In this document: piece after piece, positions 23,592 to 33,202 of the stretch
Layout of the letters: every line of letters starts with the position of its first letter
How positions within the stretch are numbered: position 1 is the first letter of the stretch
Assembly (NCBI GenBank): GCA_039029275.1
Contig: JBCCGL010000001.1
Coordinates: 1-64,000, forward strand
From: JBCCGL01 sp039029275
Lineage (GTDB): Bacteria > Pseudomonadota > Gammaproteobacteria > JBCCGL01
DNA length: 64,000 bases
Direction of reading: 5' to 3'
Notes under the pieces: model-generated
What the model saw: the letters and a program-made list of their open reading frames with translations, nothing else
Databases searched by the model: none
What the model was told of the DNA's origin: nothing
Translations under genes and position numbers: made by a program

Positions 23592-26468
23592 ATGGGTACT
23601 GCCAAGCAAAAAACGTCAACAACACGCGAGGTCAAATCAACGACCTGCTATATGTGCGCATGCCGCTGCGGCATAAACGTCACCATTGAAGACGGTGAGG
23701 TGCGATTCATTCAGGGCAACCCGGCGCACCCCATCAACAAAGGGGTACTTTGCGCCAAGGGTGCGTCCGGCATTATGAAGCAGTACTCCCCGGCACGACT
23801 GACCAAACCGCTGCGCCGCAAACCGGGCAGCGAACGCGGAGAGTCGGAGTTCGAAGAAATATCATGGGAAGAGGCATTTCAGACGATAGCCGAACGTCTC
23901 GAAAACATACGCGAAACCGATCCGAAAAAATTCGCGCTCTACACCGGCCGCGATCAGATGCAGGCGCTAACCGGCCTTTTCGCGAAGCAATTTGGCACAC
24001 CCAACTACGCGGCCCACGGTGGGTTTTGCTCGGTGAATATGGCTGCCGGAATGATTTACACGATTGGTGGGTCATTCTGGGAATTTGGCGGTCCCGATCT
24101 CGAGCGCTCACGCCTGTTCATCATGATCGGGACTGCCGAGGACCATCACTCCAATCCGATGAAAATCGCGCTTGCCAAGTTCAAGCGCGACGGCGGCCGC
24201 TTCATTGCCATTAACCCGATCCGCACCGGCTATGCTGCGATCGCCGATGAATGGGTGCCGATTAAACCTGGCACAGACGGCGCGCTGTTACTCGCCATCA
24301 TCCGCGAGATTCTGAACCAGGGTCTGTTTGATCGCGAGTTTTTAATCAACTGCACCAATGCCCCCGACCTGATTAATTTCGATCCGGATAGCGACGACTT
24401 CGGCATGTTTTTGCGCCACGACCTGCCGGTGGAAAAAACCTGCGTCGAACCCGAAAACAAAATCCGCTGGGACCGCAACACGGACGCCCCCGTTCATATT
24501 CGCGCCGAAGGCACTGATCCACGCCTGCTCGGCGAATACGAGGTCGACGGTGTACCGGTCAAAACCTCACTCCAGTTGTTGAAAGAACGCGTCGAACAAT
24601 ACACGCCGGAGTGGGCTGAAACTGTTACCGGCATTCCGGCGCAGACCATTACGCGTCTGGCGCACGAGATGGGAATAACCGCACGCGACGAGAAAATCGA
24701 ACTGCCGATTGAGTGGACCGACGCCTGGGGCAAAGACCACGATACGGTCACCGGTAACCCCGTTTCGTTCCACGCCATGCGCGGACTCGCTGCACACTCC
24801 AACGGTTTCCACACTATCCGGGCGCTCAGCATTTTGATGTCACTGCTCGGCACCATCGATCGCCCCGGCGGCTTTCGTCACAAGGCGCCCTTTCCACGCC
24901 CGATACCGCCGTGCGCCAAGCCGCCCAATCATCCAGACGCTGTACAACCCGGCGCGCCGCTGGAGGGCATGCCCCTGGGGTTTCCGTCGGGGCCGGAGCA
25001 TTTATTCGTCAATGACGACGGCAGTCCGGTCAGGCTCGACAAGGGTTTTTCGTGGGAGTACCCGCTCTCGGTACACGGGCTGATGCACAACGCGATCACC
25101 AATGCATGGCGCGGCGACCCCTACCCGATCGACACCTTGTTGTTGTTCATGGCGAATATGGCGTGGAACTCGTCGATGAACACCGAACGCGTGCGCGAGA
25201 TGCTGACCGACAAAAAAGAAGACGGTGAATACAAAATTCCGTTTCTCATCGTTTGCGACGCCTACCACTCTGAAACAATTGCATTCGCCGACATCGTGTT
25301 GCCCGACACAAGCTATCTCGAGCGCTACGACGCCATGTCGATGCTGGACCGGCCGATATCCGAATTCGAAGGCCCGGTCGATTCGGTGCGCGTACCGGTT
25401 GTGCCGGCTAAGGGTGACTGCAAACCGTTTCAGGACGTGATCGTCGAATTGGCCTCACGCCTGAAACTGCCGCGGTTTATGAACCCGGACGGCACGCGTA
25501 AATTCAAAAACTACAAAGATCTGGTGATTAATTACGAAACCGAACCGGGGTCCGGAATCGGCTTCCTCGCGGGTTGGCGTGGCAAAGACGGCGAGAAATT
25601 TATGCGCGGCGAACCCAATCCCAACCAATGGGAGATGTACGCCAAAAATAACTGTGTGTTCCAGTACGAACTGCCCAAGTCATTCCAATATATGCGCAAC
25701 TGGAATCGCGGTTATCTGCACTGGGCGCAGGATCATGGGCTGATCCGATACACCGACCCGGTCAATCTGCATATCTACTCTGAAGTGCTGCAAAAGTTTC
25801 GCCGGGCGGCGCAGGGCAAGGGCGGTGGTCGCCAACCCCCCGAACATCTGCGCGAGCGCGTGATCACGCATTTCGACCCTCTGCCGTTTTACGCGCAACC
25901 GCTTGAAACGCAAACAGTGGATACCAACGAGTACCCGCTTAACGCGATTACTCAGCGGCCAATGGCGATGTATCACTCCTGGGATTCGCAAAATGCGTGG
26001 TTGCGGCAAATTCACGCGCACAATTATTTATTCGTTAACCCTCGAGTCGGCAAACAAAACAACTTTGATGATGGCGACTGGATCTGGGTCGAATCCGCGC
26101 ACGGCAAGGTGCGCTGTATGTGCCGATTTTCAGAGGCCGTCGAACCCGGCACCGTGTGGACATGGAACGCGATTGGAAAAGCATCCGGCGCCTGGTCGCT
26201 TGAACCGAAAGCCAACGAATCACAAAAAGGCTTTTTGCTGAATCATCTGATCAGCGAGGAGCTGAAAATGGACGATCGCATCACGTCAAACTCAGACCCG
26301 ATTACCGGTCAGGCCGCGTGGTACGACGTGCGCGTGAAGGTTTACAAGGCCGATAGCAATGAGCCGAAGCACACCTACCCGCAGTTCAATGCGCAACCCG
26401 AAGTACCGGGCATGCAGCCGCGCCGGAATAAATGGCAGGCGTTTATGCGAGGACTGGTGAACAAATGA
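23592..26468 (+). CDS. soeA: Sulfite dehydrogenase (SoeABC) molybdopterin subunit SoeA
   Basis: This 958-residue protein is a DMSO-reductase-family molybdenum enzyme. Cys19-x2-Cys22-x3-Cys26 plus the cysteine in GVLCAKG bind an N-terminal [4Fe-4S] cluster. The motif HGGFCSVNMA near residue 145 places a likely cysteine ligand to molybdenum. There is no twin-arginine signal, so the enzyme should be cytoplasmic. Together with an NrfD/PsrC-unlike, DmsC-like anchor gene this matches SoeABC, which oxidises sulfite to sulfate in purple sulfur bacteria and many marine bacteria. Polysulfide or thiosulfate reductases are related alternatives, but they normally carry a Tat signal. The apr and sat genes 25 kb away support a sulfur-oxidising role. 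No clear Shine-Dalgarno sequence precedes ATG 23592. Confidence 0.8.
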   Translation: MGTAKQKTSTTREVKSTTCYMCACRCGINVTIEDGEVRFIQGNPAHPINKGVLCAKGASGIMKQYSPARLTKPLRRKPGSERGESEFEEISWEEAFQTIAERLENIRETDPKKFALYTGRDQMQALTGLFAKQFGTPNYAAHGGFCSVNMAAGMIYTIGGSFWEFGGPDLERSRLFIMIGTAEDHHSNPMKIALAKFKRDGGRFIAINPIRTGYAAIADEWVPIKPGTDGALLLAIIREILNQGLFDREFLINCTNAPDLINFDPDSDDFGMFLRHDLPVEKTCVEPENKIRWDRNTDAPVHIRAEGTDPRLLGEYEVDGVPVKTSLQLLKERVEQYTPEWAETVTGIPAQTITRLAHEMGITARDEKIELPIEWTDAWGKDHDTVTGNPVSFHAMRGLAAHSNGFHTIRALSILMSLLGTIDRPGGFRHKAPFPRPIPPCAKPPNHPDAVQPGAPLEGMPLGFPSGPEHLFVNDDGSPVRLDKGFSWEYPLSVHGLMHNAITNAWRGDPYPIDTLLLFMANMAWNSSMNTERVREMLTDKKEDGEYKIPFLIVCDAYHSETIAFADIVLPDTSYLERYDAMSMLDRPISEFEGPVDSVRVPVVPAKGDCKPFQDVIVELASRLKLPRFMNPDGTRKFKNYKDLVINYETEPGSGIGFLAGWRGKDGEKFMRGEPNPNQWEMYAKNNCVFQYELPKSFQYMRNWNRGYLHWAQDHGLIRYTDPVNLHIYSEVLQKFRRAAQGKGGGRQPPEHLRERVITHFDPLPFYAQPLETQTVDTNEYPLNAITQRPMAMYHSWDSQNAWLRQIHAHNYLFVNPRVGKQNNFDDGDWIWVESAHGKVRCMCRFSEAVEPGTVWTWNAIGKASGAWSLEPKANESQKGFLLNHLISEELKMDDRITSNSDPITGQAAWYDVRVKVYKADSNEPKHTYPQFNAQPEVPGMQPRRNKWQAFMRGLVNK

Positions 26469-27196
26469 CTCAGCTTGCACTCGTTATCGATTTGAACACC
26501 TGTGTCGGCTGCCACGCCTGTGTGACCAGCTGTAAGGAATGGAACACGTCGGGTGAGGCTGGCCCGATGGTGGATAAAAACCCTTACGGGCGGGAGCCAA
26601 CGGGTACCTTTTTCAATCGTGTACAAACGTTTGAAGTCGGCGAATTTCCAAATACCCAAACCGTGCACTTTCCTAAGTCTTGTCTGCACTGCGAAGACCC
26701 GCCGTGCGTACCCGTATGCCCCACCGGCGCGAGCTACAAGCGGCCGGAGGATGGCATCGTGCTGGTGGATTACGACAAGTGCATCGGCTGCGAATATTGT
26801 TCCTGGGCGTGCCCGTATGGCGCGCGCGAGCTGGATGAGAAACAGAAGGTGATGAAAAAATGCACGCTGTGCGTTGATCGAATCTACGACGAATCATTAC
26901 CCGAGAGCGAGCGCAAACCGGTCTGCGTTATCTCCTGCCCCGCGAGCGCACGCATTTTTGGCGACGTGCACGATCCGGACTCTGAAGCATCACAAGCCAT
27001 CAGCGAATCCGGCGGCTATCAGCTGATGCCCGAATGGGACACAAATCCCGGGAACCATTACCTGCCGCGTCGCAAGGTGAAAATGCACATTCACGAAGAC
27101 GAGCTGATTCGCGCTGACAATCCACTCAAAAAAGAAGACAAGATCAAACGCGATCCCACCACACGCACTACCCTCGACGATTCGACCAGTTGGTAA
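26465..27196 (+). CDS. soeB: Sulfite dehydrogenase iron-sulfur subunit SoeB
   Basis: This 243-residue ferredoxin-like subunit has four cysteine clusters, for four [4Fe-4S] centres: TCVGCHACVTSC, CLHCEDPPCVPVCP, KCIGCEYCSWACP and CTLCVDRI with VCVISCP. It passes electrons from SoeA to the membrane subunit. The ATG overlaps the stop codon of soeA (ATGA), indicating translational coupling. The frame is open further upstream to 26432, but the overlap start gives the standard N-terminus. Confidence 0.9.
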   Translation: MTQLALVIDLNTCVGCHACVTSCKEWNTSGEAGPMVDKNPYGREPTGTFFNRVQTFEVGEFPNTQTVHFPKSCLHCEDPPCVPVCPTGASYKRPEDGIVLVDYDKCIGCEYCSWACPYGARELDEKQKVMKKCTLCVDRIYDESLPESERKPVCVISCPASARIFGDVHDPDSEASQAISESGGYQLMPEWDTNPGNHYLPRRKVKMHIHEDELIRADNPLKKEDKIKRDPTTRTTLDDSTSW

Positions 27197-27203
27197 TCGA
27201 AAA

Positions 27204-28187
27204 ATGAAACCGGCTTTTTCTGTGATCTTTTTGACCACGCTGATTGGGGCGGGACAAGGTTTGTTTCTCGCTCAATTCGGTGCCGAAATGTTGGTTTTTT
27301 TCTCGTTGCAAACAGACGGAGCAACGCACTCAGAATTGTTGGCCGGAGCGATAATCAGCCTTGGCCTTTTAGTGCTCGGGTTGTTCGCATCGTTCTTTCA
27401 TCTGGGTCATCCCGAACGCGCCTGGCGCGCAGCGGCCATGTGGCGAACGTCGTGGCTTTCGCGCGAAGTGATTGCGCTACCCTCGACCATGGCGTCTATT
27501 TTTTGTTACGCGCTTGTCTTGTACGCGAGACCTGACGCAGTTGCGATAACGCTGGCAAGTGGCAAAGATATCCCTCTGTTTATTGCGATCGGTGGATTCG
27601 CGTGCATCACCATTTTTGCATTATTTATTTGCACATCGATGATCTACGCCTGCCTGAAATTTTTACGGCAGTGGCACAGTCCGCTGACCGTGTGCAATTT
27701 TTTCCTCATGGGCAGCGCGTCCGGTTGCACAATGGCGGCAGTTGTTGGACTGTACTTCGGCAGTGGCAACACCCGTTTTTATCTCGGCTGCGCCGTCTTT
27801 TTCACACTACTCGCCGGGGTCAGCCGCTGGTGCTCGTTGATAAGGAACAAGCGCTTGCGATCAGCGAGTACGCTGCAGTCGGCAACGGGTATTCATCACC
27901 CAACGATTCGTCAAATGGCGCAGGGTGCGATGGGCGGTAGTTTCAACACGCGCGCATTTATTCATACCTACACCGCTCCGATCGTTAAACTGGCGCGGCG
28001 ATATTTTTTAACCGCGGCGTTTCTTCTTCCGTTGGTTTTGTTATTCCTTATCGACCCAAGCTCCGATTCTTTCGGGCTTGCCTTGGCGGCTTTTCTGATT
28101 CAATACTCGGGGCTGGTCGTCGAGCGTTGGTATTTTTTTATCGAAGCGGAACATCCGCAAAATGTTTACTATCAGGCGATTTCCTGA
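27204..28187 (+). CDS. soeC: Sulfite dehydrogenase membrane anchor SoeC (DmsC family)
   Basis: This 327-residue protein has about eight hydrophobic helices and matches the DmsC-type anchor: FLTTLIGAGQGLF at the N-terminus and LASFFHLGHPERAWRAA (about 70-86) with the conserved histidines and R/E residues of the family. It follows soeB by 7 bp. DmsC-type anchors exchange electrons with quinone. In SoeABC the direction is sulfite to quinone. The helices and gene order agree with SoeC from sulfur oxidisers. Confidence 0.85.
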   Translation: MKPAFSVIFLTTLIGAGQGLFLAQFGAEMLVFFSLQTDGATHSELLAGAIISLGLLVLGLFASFFHLGHPERAWRAAAMWRTSWLSREVIALPSTMASIFCYALVLYARPDAVAITLASGKDIPLFIAIGGFACITIFALFICTSMIYACLKFLRQWHSPLTVCNFFLMGSASGCTMAAVVGLYFGSGNTRFYLGCAVFFTLLAGVSRWCSLIRNKRLRSASTLQSATGIHHPTIRQMAQGAMGGSFNTRAFIHTYTAPIVKLARRYFLTAAFLLPLVLLFLIDPSSDSFGLALAAFLIQYSGLVVERWYFFIEAEHPQNVYYQAIS

Positions 28188-28205
28188 GCCGTTATCAAAT
28201 TCCAT

Positions 28206-29030
28206 ATGCGCGTCGTTTGCGCCAAGTTATTTCTTCTCGCCGCTTGTACTTTATGGCCACTGATCGCCGCTTCAGAGACGGTTCCCCTGTGGCGTCTGGG
28301 TGCCGGTATAGGGGGATTCTCGACGCCACACTATTTGGGCGCGGCGCAGTCACACGAACGTTTTCTGCCGACACCTTTTTTTGAATACAACGGCGAAGTA
28401 TTTAAAGCCGATAGAAACGGAGTTCGCGCCAGCGTATACGAGCGCGGAAACTTTGAAATCGGATTCAGCGGCAGCGGCTCACTACCGCTCGACAGCGATG
28501 ACAACGACGCGCGCGAGGGTATGGATGATCTCGACCTTGTCGTCGAGCCGGGTCTGGCCGCACAGTTCACCCTGAATCGGGACGCGACAACCCTGTGGCG
28601 TGTTGACCTACCCCTGCGGCCCGCGTTGACAGTCAGCGGCGACGGAATTGACCATATCGGTTGGACGAGCTTTCCGCGCCTGTATTACGCGCACTCGTTC
28701 AGCGACTGGAGTATTCGAGCCAGCGCCGGAGTTCTTTTAGGCGATAGCGACTACCACGATTATTTTTACACCGTACGTCAACGCGATGTTCGGGCGGATC
28801 GATCCTTGTATCGGGCAAAAGGCGGAATCACGGCGACACGTCTGTCGCTTTCGGTCCGACGAAAAATCGGTGATTTTTATTTCGCTGGATTGTTAAATCT
28901 CTATTCGCTGCGAAACGCCGATAATCGCGACAGTCCGCTGTTTCGCGAAAACACTAACTACGCCCTGGGGTTTGTTGTTGCGCGGGTGTTCAGCGAATCA
29001 ACAACCCGAGTCAGACGAAAGATTGATTAG
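28206..29030 (+). CDS. MipA/OmpV family outer membrane protein
   Basis: This 274-residue protein has a signal peptide (about residues 1-22, cleavage after IAAS or nearby). Its beta-rich mature part matches MipA/OmpV: LWRLGAGIGGFSTPHYLGA near the start, FFEYNGEVFKADRNGVRA, and NFEIGFSGSGSLP with an acidic DDNDAREGMDDL loop, as usual for the family. The last strand ends with arginine-rich RVRRKID. It follows soeC by 18 bp and may share its transcript. MipA proteins are outer-membrane barrels linked to peptidoglycan scaffolding or antibiotic sensitivity. Its job next to soeABC is unclear. Confidence 0.85.
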   Translation: MRVVCAKLFLLAACTLWPLIAASETVPLWRLGAGIGGFSTPHYLGAAQSHERFLPTPFFEYNGEVFKADRNGVRASVYERGNFEIGFSGSGSLPLDSDDNDAREGMDDLDLVVEPGLAAQFTLNRDATTLWRVDLPLRPALTVSGDGIDHIGWTSFPRLYYAHSFSDWSIRASAGVLLGDSDYHDYFYTVRQRDVRADRSLYRAKGGITATRLSLSVRRKIGDFYFAGLLNLYSLRNADNRDSPLFRENTNYALGFVVARVFSESTTRVRRKID

Positions 29031-29053
29031 CAAAACAACAATCGCATGTTCGT

Positions 29054-30223
29054 TTAGAGCAAGTGATTCAACTGTTGCCTGAATGCTTTGCCGACGCCCG
29101 GCGTTGCGTGCGGGATCAGCTCCCCAGCGTCGTCGTACAGTTGCAGAAAACGGTCCACCGCCGCATCGATCAGGTAACGCCATTCCTCGATCATCGGAGC
29201 GCTGGATTGCGGCAGCAGACTGCCCCTCAGCATCGTGACCGCCAGACCGCGATCATCGCAACGAATGGCTTGCCACAGCGCTACGAAATCGGCTCGGTAC
29301 GGCATGCCCAAACGGTACGGACGCGACAGTATTCCCCCGCGCAGTTTTTTTCTCAGGGTTGAGATCTCTGACTTTAGCGTTGTTTTGGTCACCGGCGTTT
29401 CGCCGTACAAGGCGGCGTGTAATTTTTCTAGACTGATCCCTTCGGGGTGCATCGCCAACAGCGCCAGAATCTCACAATGACGCAAGGAAAGCGGCAGGTG
29501 TTTACCCTGCAAACGAACGCGTGGCGATCCTAAAAGGCCGATTTCAAGTTCAATCGACGGCGGAGTGGATTGCTGCATGCGAGTAATTCGCATGCTTAAA
29601 GATTGGGCTAATCCGTTAATCGCAGTTTGCGCCAGCGGGTTGTACTGATCCCATGTCGAAGATAGATCAATAACCCCGATCAACTCCCCGCTATCCAGTA
29701 ATGTAATGGGTGCCGCGTAACACACCCAGTCGTGCAGGACCGGCTTGAAGTGTTCGGCAGAAAACACAGTACACGGTGCCTGTGTTGTCACGGCCAGGCC
29801 GACCGCGTTAGTGCCAGCACCCGATTCGTCCCAGTGTCCGCCCACGATCAATCGCTCATCGGTCGCGCGGGTTTCCATGTGTCGGCTCGTGCTTGTCCAC
29901 ATTAATCGACCGCTGAAGTCCGAAATTGCCGCAACGCAGTTGCTCTCATTCGCAAGCGCCTTGATGTTGTCGAGCTCAGGCTGCGCGGCGAGGAGAATCG
30001 GTGAATTCTTCCAGCGCTCGTGCGCGTCTTCACAATCCAGCAGGGGGACCTTTTTTTTTGATTCAACAGAAATGGAGCGCTGGCTGCGCCGCCAGGAGCG
30101 GGAAATTTCTTCCCTGACCGGTTCGGCTTCCCGCGTGCTTGCCTCACCTAGAACGCGTTGCCGCCAAGCACGCTCGGCCTTTTTGCGTCGCTCTAACAGT
30201 GTTTTTACGGGCAGTGGAGCCAT
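29054..30223 (-). CDS. GAF-domain transcriptional regulator of the aldehyde dehydrogenase
   Basis: This 389-residue protein has a GAF-like sensor (about residues 75-205) and a C-terminal DNA-binding part. ISRSWRRSQRSI near residue 42 is the 'eIl.SWrRS' element seen at the start of AcoR-type GAF regulators. Instead of an AAA+ sigma-54 module, the C-terminus has a winged-helix-like segment LPLSLRHCEILALLAMHPEGI ... KSEISTLRKKL (about 235-295). It diverges from an ExaC-type aldehyde dehydrogenase, a pairing known from other bacteria, so it probably activates that gene in response to an alcohol or aldehyde. Confidence 0.82.
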   Translation of the reverse strand: MAPLPVKTLLERRKKAERAWRQRVLGEASTREAEPVREEISRSWRRSQRSISVESKKKVPLLDCEDAHERWKNSPILLAAQPELDNIKALANESNCVAAISDFSGRLMWTSTSRHMETRATDERLIVGGHWDESGAGTNAVGLAVTTQAPCTVFSAEHFKPVLHDWVCYAAPITLLDSGELIGVIDLSSTWDQYNPLAQTAINGLAQSLSMRITRMQQSTPPSIELEIGLLGSPRVRLQGKHLPLSLRHCEILALLAMHPEGISLEKLHAALYGETPVTKTTLKSEISTLRKKLRGGILSRPYRLGMPYRADFVALWQAIRCDDRGLAVTMLRGSLLPQSSAPMIEEWRYLIDAAVDRFLQLYDDAGELIPHATPGVGKAFRQQLNHLL

Positions 30224-30367
30224 CGATCATATGCCTACAAGTGCATTGAACCTTTATTCAACCCTGTTGCAGTTATCGTGGTCAGTCCTTTGTTAATGCA
30301 AAGGAACGTGAATGGTGTTGAGTATCATTCGCACAAATCCAGACAAATTGCAATAGCAGGAGGATCA

Positions 30368-31888
30368 ATGATTTACGCAAATCCAGGCACCGACGGTGCA
30401 GTCATCAACTTCAAGGAGCGTTACGACAACTTCATTGGCGGTGACTGGTGCGCACCGGCCAATGGCGAATACTTCGACAATATCTCGCCGGTCAACGGGA
30501 AAGTGTTCAGCAAAGCCGCGCGCTCGGATCAAGCGGATATTGACAAAGCGCTGGACGCCGCGCACGCGGCTTTTCCGGCCTGGTCCAAGACCTCGGTCGC
30601 CGAACGGTCCAACATAATGCTGAAAATCGCCGACCGAATGGAGCAAAACCTCGAAATGCTGGCGGTCGCCGAGAGCTGGGACAATGGCAAGGCCGTGCGC
30701 GAAACGCTGGCGGCGGATTTACCTCTGTGTATCGACCACTTCCGCTACTTCGCCGGGTGTATTCGTGCCCAGGAAGGCACGATGGGCGAAATCGATCAAA
30801 ATACCGTCGCCTACCACTTTCACGAACCTGTCGGCGTGGTCGGCCAGATCATTCCGTGGAATTTCCCGATGCTGATGGCCACGTGGAAGCTGGCCCCGGT
30901 TTTGGCCAGCGGCTGCTGCACGGTTCTCAAACCGGCCGAACAAACACCGACTGGCATTATGGTGTTGATGGAATTGATCGGCGATCTGATTCCCGCTGGA
31001 GTCGTCAACGTGGTCACCGGTTACGGCAAAGAGGCGGGCAACGCGCTCGCCACCAGTACCCGAATCGCCAAACTCGCGTTCACGGGCTCAACCGCCACAG
31101 GCACGCATATCCTCAAATCAGCGGCTGAAAACATTATTCCCTCCACCGTCGAGCTGGGCGGTAAATCACCCAACGTCTTCTTTGAGGATGTGATGGACCA
31201 GGAGGATGCCTTCGTTAACAAATGCCTCGAAGGTGCCGTGCTTGCATTTTTGAATCAGGGCGAGGTGTGTACCTGTCCGTCGCGCATGCTGGTGCAGGAT
31301 TCAATTGCCGATCAGTTCGTTGGCAAAATGATCGACCGCGCGATGCAAATCAAGAGCGGCAACCCGCTCGACACCGACACCATGATTGGTGCACAGGTCT
31401 CGCAAGCGCAGTACGAAAAAATCCTGGGTTACATTCAGATTGGCCAGCAAGAAGGCGCTGAAGTACTCATGGGTGGCGGAGTTAAAGCCGTGGGTTCCGA
31501 CTTTGATCAGGGCTACTACGTCGAGCCAACACTGCTCAAAGGCAGCAACTCGATGCGCGTGTTTCAGGAAGAGATATTCGGGCCGGTCGTCTCATTCACC
31601 ACGTTTAAAGACGAAGCCGAAGCCCTGGAACTTGCCAACGACACGGTATTTGGTCTCGGTGCGGGTGTTTGGACTCGCGACATGAACCGTTCGTATCGCA
31701 TGGGCCGTGGAATTGAGGCCGGTCGCGTTTGGACAAACTGCTACCACCTGTATCCCGCGCACGCGGCGTTCGGCGGCTACAAGAAATCCGGCGTGGGTCG
31801 AGAAACGCATAAAATGATGCTCGACCACTACCAGCAAACCAAGAACATGCTGGTCAGCTACGACATCAACCCGCTCGGTTTTTTCTAG
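30368..31888 (+). CDS. NAD-dependent aldehyde dehydrogenase, ExaC/acetaldehyde type
   Basis: This 506-residue enzyme matches ExaC-like acetaldehyde dehydrogenases. It has the family N-terminus MIYANPGTDG, the NAD-binding IIPWNFPMLM and the general base Glu in VELGGKSPN (about 264). The catalytic cysteine is in FLNQGEVCTCPSR (about 303-305). It ends with SYDINPLGFF, typical of the group. The enzyme oxidises acetaldehyde or related aldehydes to acids with NAD+. An AGGAGGA site five bases upstream marks the ATG at 30368. The divergent GAF regulator probably controls it. Confidence 0.93.
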   Translation: MIYANPGTDGAVINFKERYDNFIGGDWCAPANGEYFDNISPVNGKVFSKAARSDQADIDKALDAAHAAFPAWSKTSVAERSNIMLKIADRMEQNLEMLAVAESWDNGKAVRETLAADLPLCIDHFRYFAGCIRAQEGTMGEIDQNTVAYHFHEPVGVVGQIIPWNFPMLMATWKLAPVLASGCCTVLKPAEQTPTGIMVLMELIGDLIPAGVVNVVTGYGKEAGNALATSTRIAKLAFTGSTATGTHILKSAAENIIPSTVELGGKSPNVFFEDVMDQEDAFVNKCLEGAVLAFLNQGEVCTCPSRMLVQDSIADQFVGKMIDRAMQIKSGNPLDTDTMIGAQVSQAQYEKILGYIQIGQQEGAEVLMGGGVKAVGSDFDQGYYVEPTLLKGSNSMRVFQEEIFGPVVSFTTFKDEAEALELANDTVFGLGAGVWTRDMNRSYRMGRGIEAGRVWTNCYHLYPAHAAFGGYKKSGVGRETHKMMLDHYQQTKNMLVSYDINPLGFF

Positions 31889-31928
31889 GTGTAAAAAAAC
31901 CAATCCGAGCAGGAATCTTCGATCAGGG

Positions 31929-31949
31929 CGCGCGGCGATTAGCCGCGCG
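31929..31949. terminator. GC-rich hairpin between convergent genes
   Basis: CGCGCGGC (31929-31936), a 5-base loop and GCCGCGCG (31942-31949) form a perfect 8-bp stem between the aldehyde dehydrogenase and the convergent RidA gene. No T-run follows on either strand, so a role in ending transcription is only likely. Confidence 0.45.
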
Positions 31950-31972
31950 AATTCACAATTTTAGAGCCGATT

Positions 31973-33202
31973 TTATTTCGAAGCGCGGTAAGCAATTACC
32001 TCGGTTTCGGTTAACAGATTCTCGTAGCACAAATTTTCGAGCGGTATGCCGGTCGAAGCCGGGCCAGGTTTGCTGAAATAAGACGAGCGAATATTCACGC
32101 TGGCGTGCAGCGTATCGCCATCCCGATCAGGGTCGTTAACCCCTTTGTACCAGGTGTTGAGTTTCAAGATATCGTTATTGTCGGCACCGAATTCAGCCAG
32201 CACTTTTTCAACATTTTGCATACTGCGCGCGGTTTGCAAATCCAGGCTGTGCGGATCGATGATTTCCGCGGTCTGATCCATCGACACCTGTCCGCCGACA
32301 AACATATAGTCCCGACACTTGAGACCATGCTTGAACGGAAGATGCACCGGCCAATCCCAATGCCCCTCGGGCCACGCGCGGTGTTTGTCGATTCGCGACC
32401 CATCCCCGGCGAGCATCCCCCAACAGTCCGTGCTGATGCACACACCCTCGGCACCCAACGAATGCAGAGGCATACCGGTCGCGACGGGTCCCGGCTCATG
32501 GTAAAAATCGGCACGTACCTGCGCGCTTTGGCTCCACTCCTTTGCATTTGCACCGATCACAAACCAGTTGTTTAACTTAACCAGGTCGCGCCGGTCTGCA
32601 CCAAATTCACCGAGGATTTTTTCGATTCTTTCAAGAGCCAAATGGGTTTGTTGCACGCTGTCGTTCGGATCCGCGATTTCTCCGCATGCCGCCTGCGCGG
32701 TCGTGCCGCCAAGAAAAATGAATTCTCCTGAGCGCAGCGCCTGACTGAACCCCTCGCTTACTGGGCCGTAGTCAGAATTGTTCACGTAGTGTCTTGCACC
32801 TTTATCGTTGACACCGACGGCATCAATTTCAACCATCGTGCCGGGATAAAAGAAGTGCGTTAACGGCACCATCGCCACCACGGGCATATTGCGCGTATCG
32901 AGGATTTTTGCGATTTCTGTTTTGTACGCCTGTTGATCAACCGAACCATTATTGACATAAAAAACCGTGAGCTTGGTGAGTTGTTCGATGTCACTGCCGA
33001 GGTCTGAAAAGATCGATTTAATGTGCTTGATCGCCGCCGCCGTTTGTTTGGATAAATCGCCGGGATTGCAGACCTCACCCTTATCTATTAAATCCGCCTG
33101 GCCACTGGTAAAAATCAGGCCGCCTTGCATCACCCCCATGCTGTAGGGAATGTCGACGGCAAGTGACCAGTGACCGTCTGGATACGACGCTACCCGGTTC
33201 AT
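31973..33202 (-). CDS. Protein with three tandem RidA/YjgF domains
   Basis: The 409 residues comprise three consecutive RidA-like domains (about 1-135, 136-265 and 275-405). Each has the family pattern 'GG.iF.sGq...' (GLIFTSGQADL, EFIFLGGTTAQA, DYMFVGGQVSMD). Each also has the Q-x-x-x-A-x-x-x-I segment, as in QTAAAIKHIKSI, QTHLALERIEKI and QTARSMQNVEKV. RidA proteins are trimers that deaminate reactive imines and enamines at the interfaces. A chain with three domains could form the whole trimer by itself. I see a DAVGVND-like end only in domain 1, and the arginine of the catalytic site is not obvious in all domains. Its start overlaps the stop of the MFS gene by 4 bp. Confidence 0.88.
   Translation of the reverse strand: MNRVASYPDGHWSLAVDIPYSMGVMQGGLIFTSGQADLIDKGEVCNPGDLSKQTAAAIKHIKSIFSDLGSDIEQLTKLTVFYVNNGSVDQQAYKTEIAKILDTRNMPVVAMVPLTHFFYPGTMVEIDAVGVNDKGARHYVNNSDYGPVSEGFSQALRSGEFIFLGGTTAQAACGEIADPNDSVQQTHLALERIEKILGEFGADRRDLVKLNNWFVIGANAKEWSQSAQVRADFYHEPGPVATGMPLHSLGAEGVCISTDCWGMLAGDGSRIDKHRAWPEGHWDWPVHLPFKHGLKCRDYMFVGGQVSMDQTAEIIDPHSLDLQTARSMQNVEKVLAEFGADNNDILKLNTWYKGVNDPDRDGDTLHASVNIRSSYFSKPGPASTGIPLENLCYENLLTETEVIAYRASK

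Noticed and set aside
23592..28187. DmsABC, polysulfide or thiosulfate reductase as identity of the molybdenum operon
   Set aside because: SoeA lacks a Tat signal and apr/sat genes are nearby, so SoeABC fits better; a phylogenetic tree would settle it.
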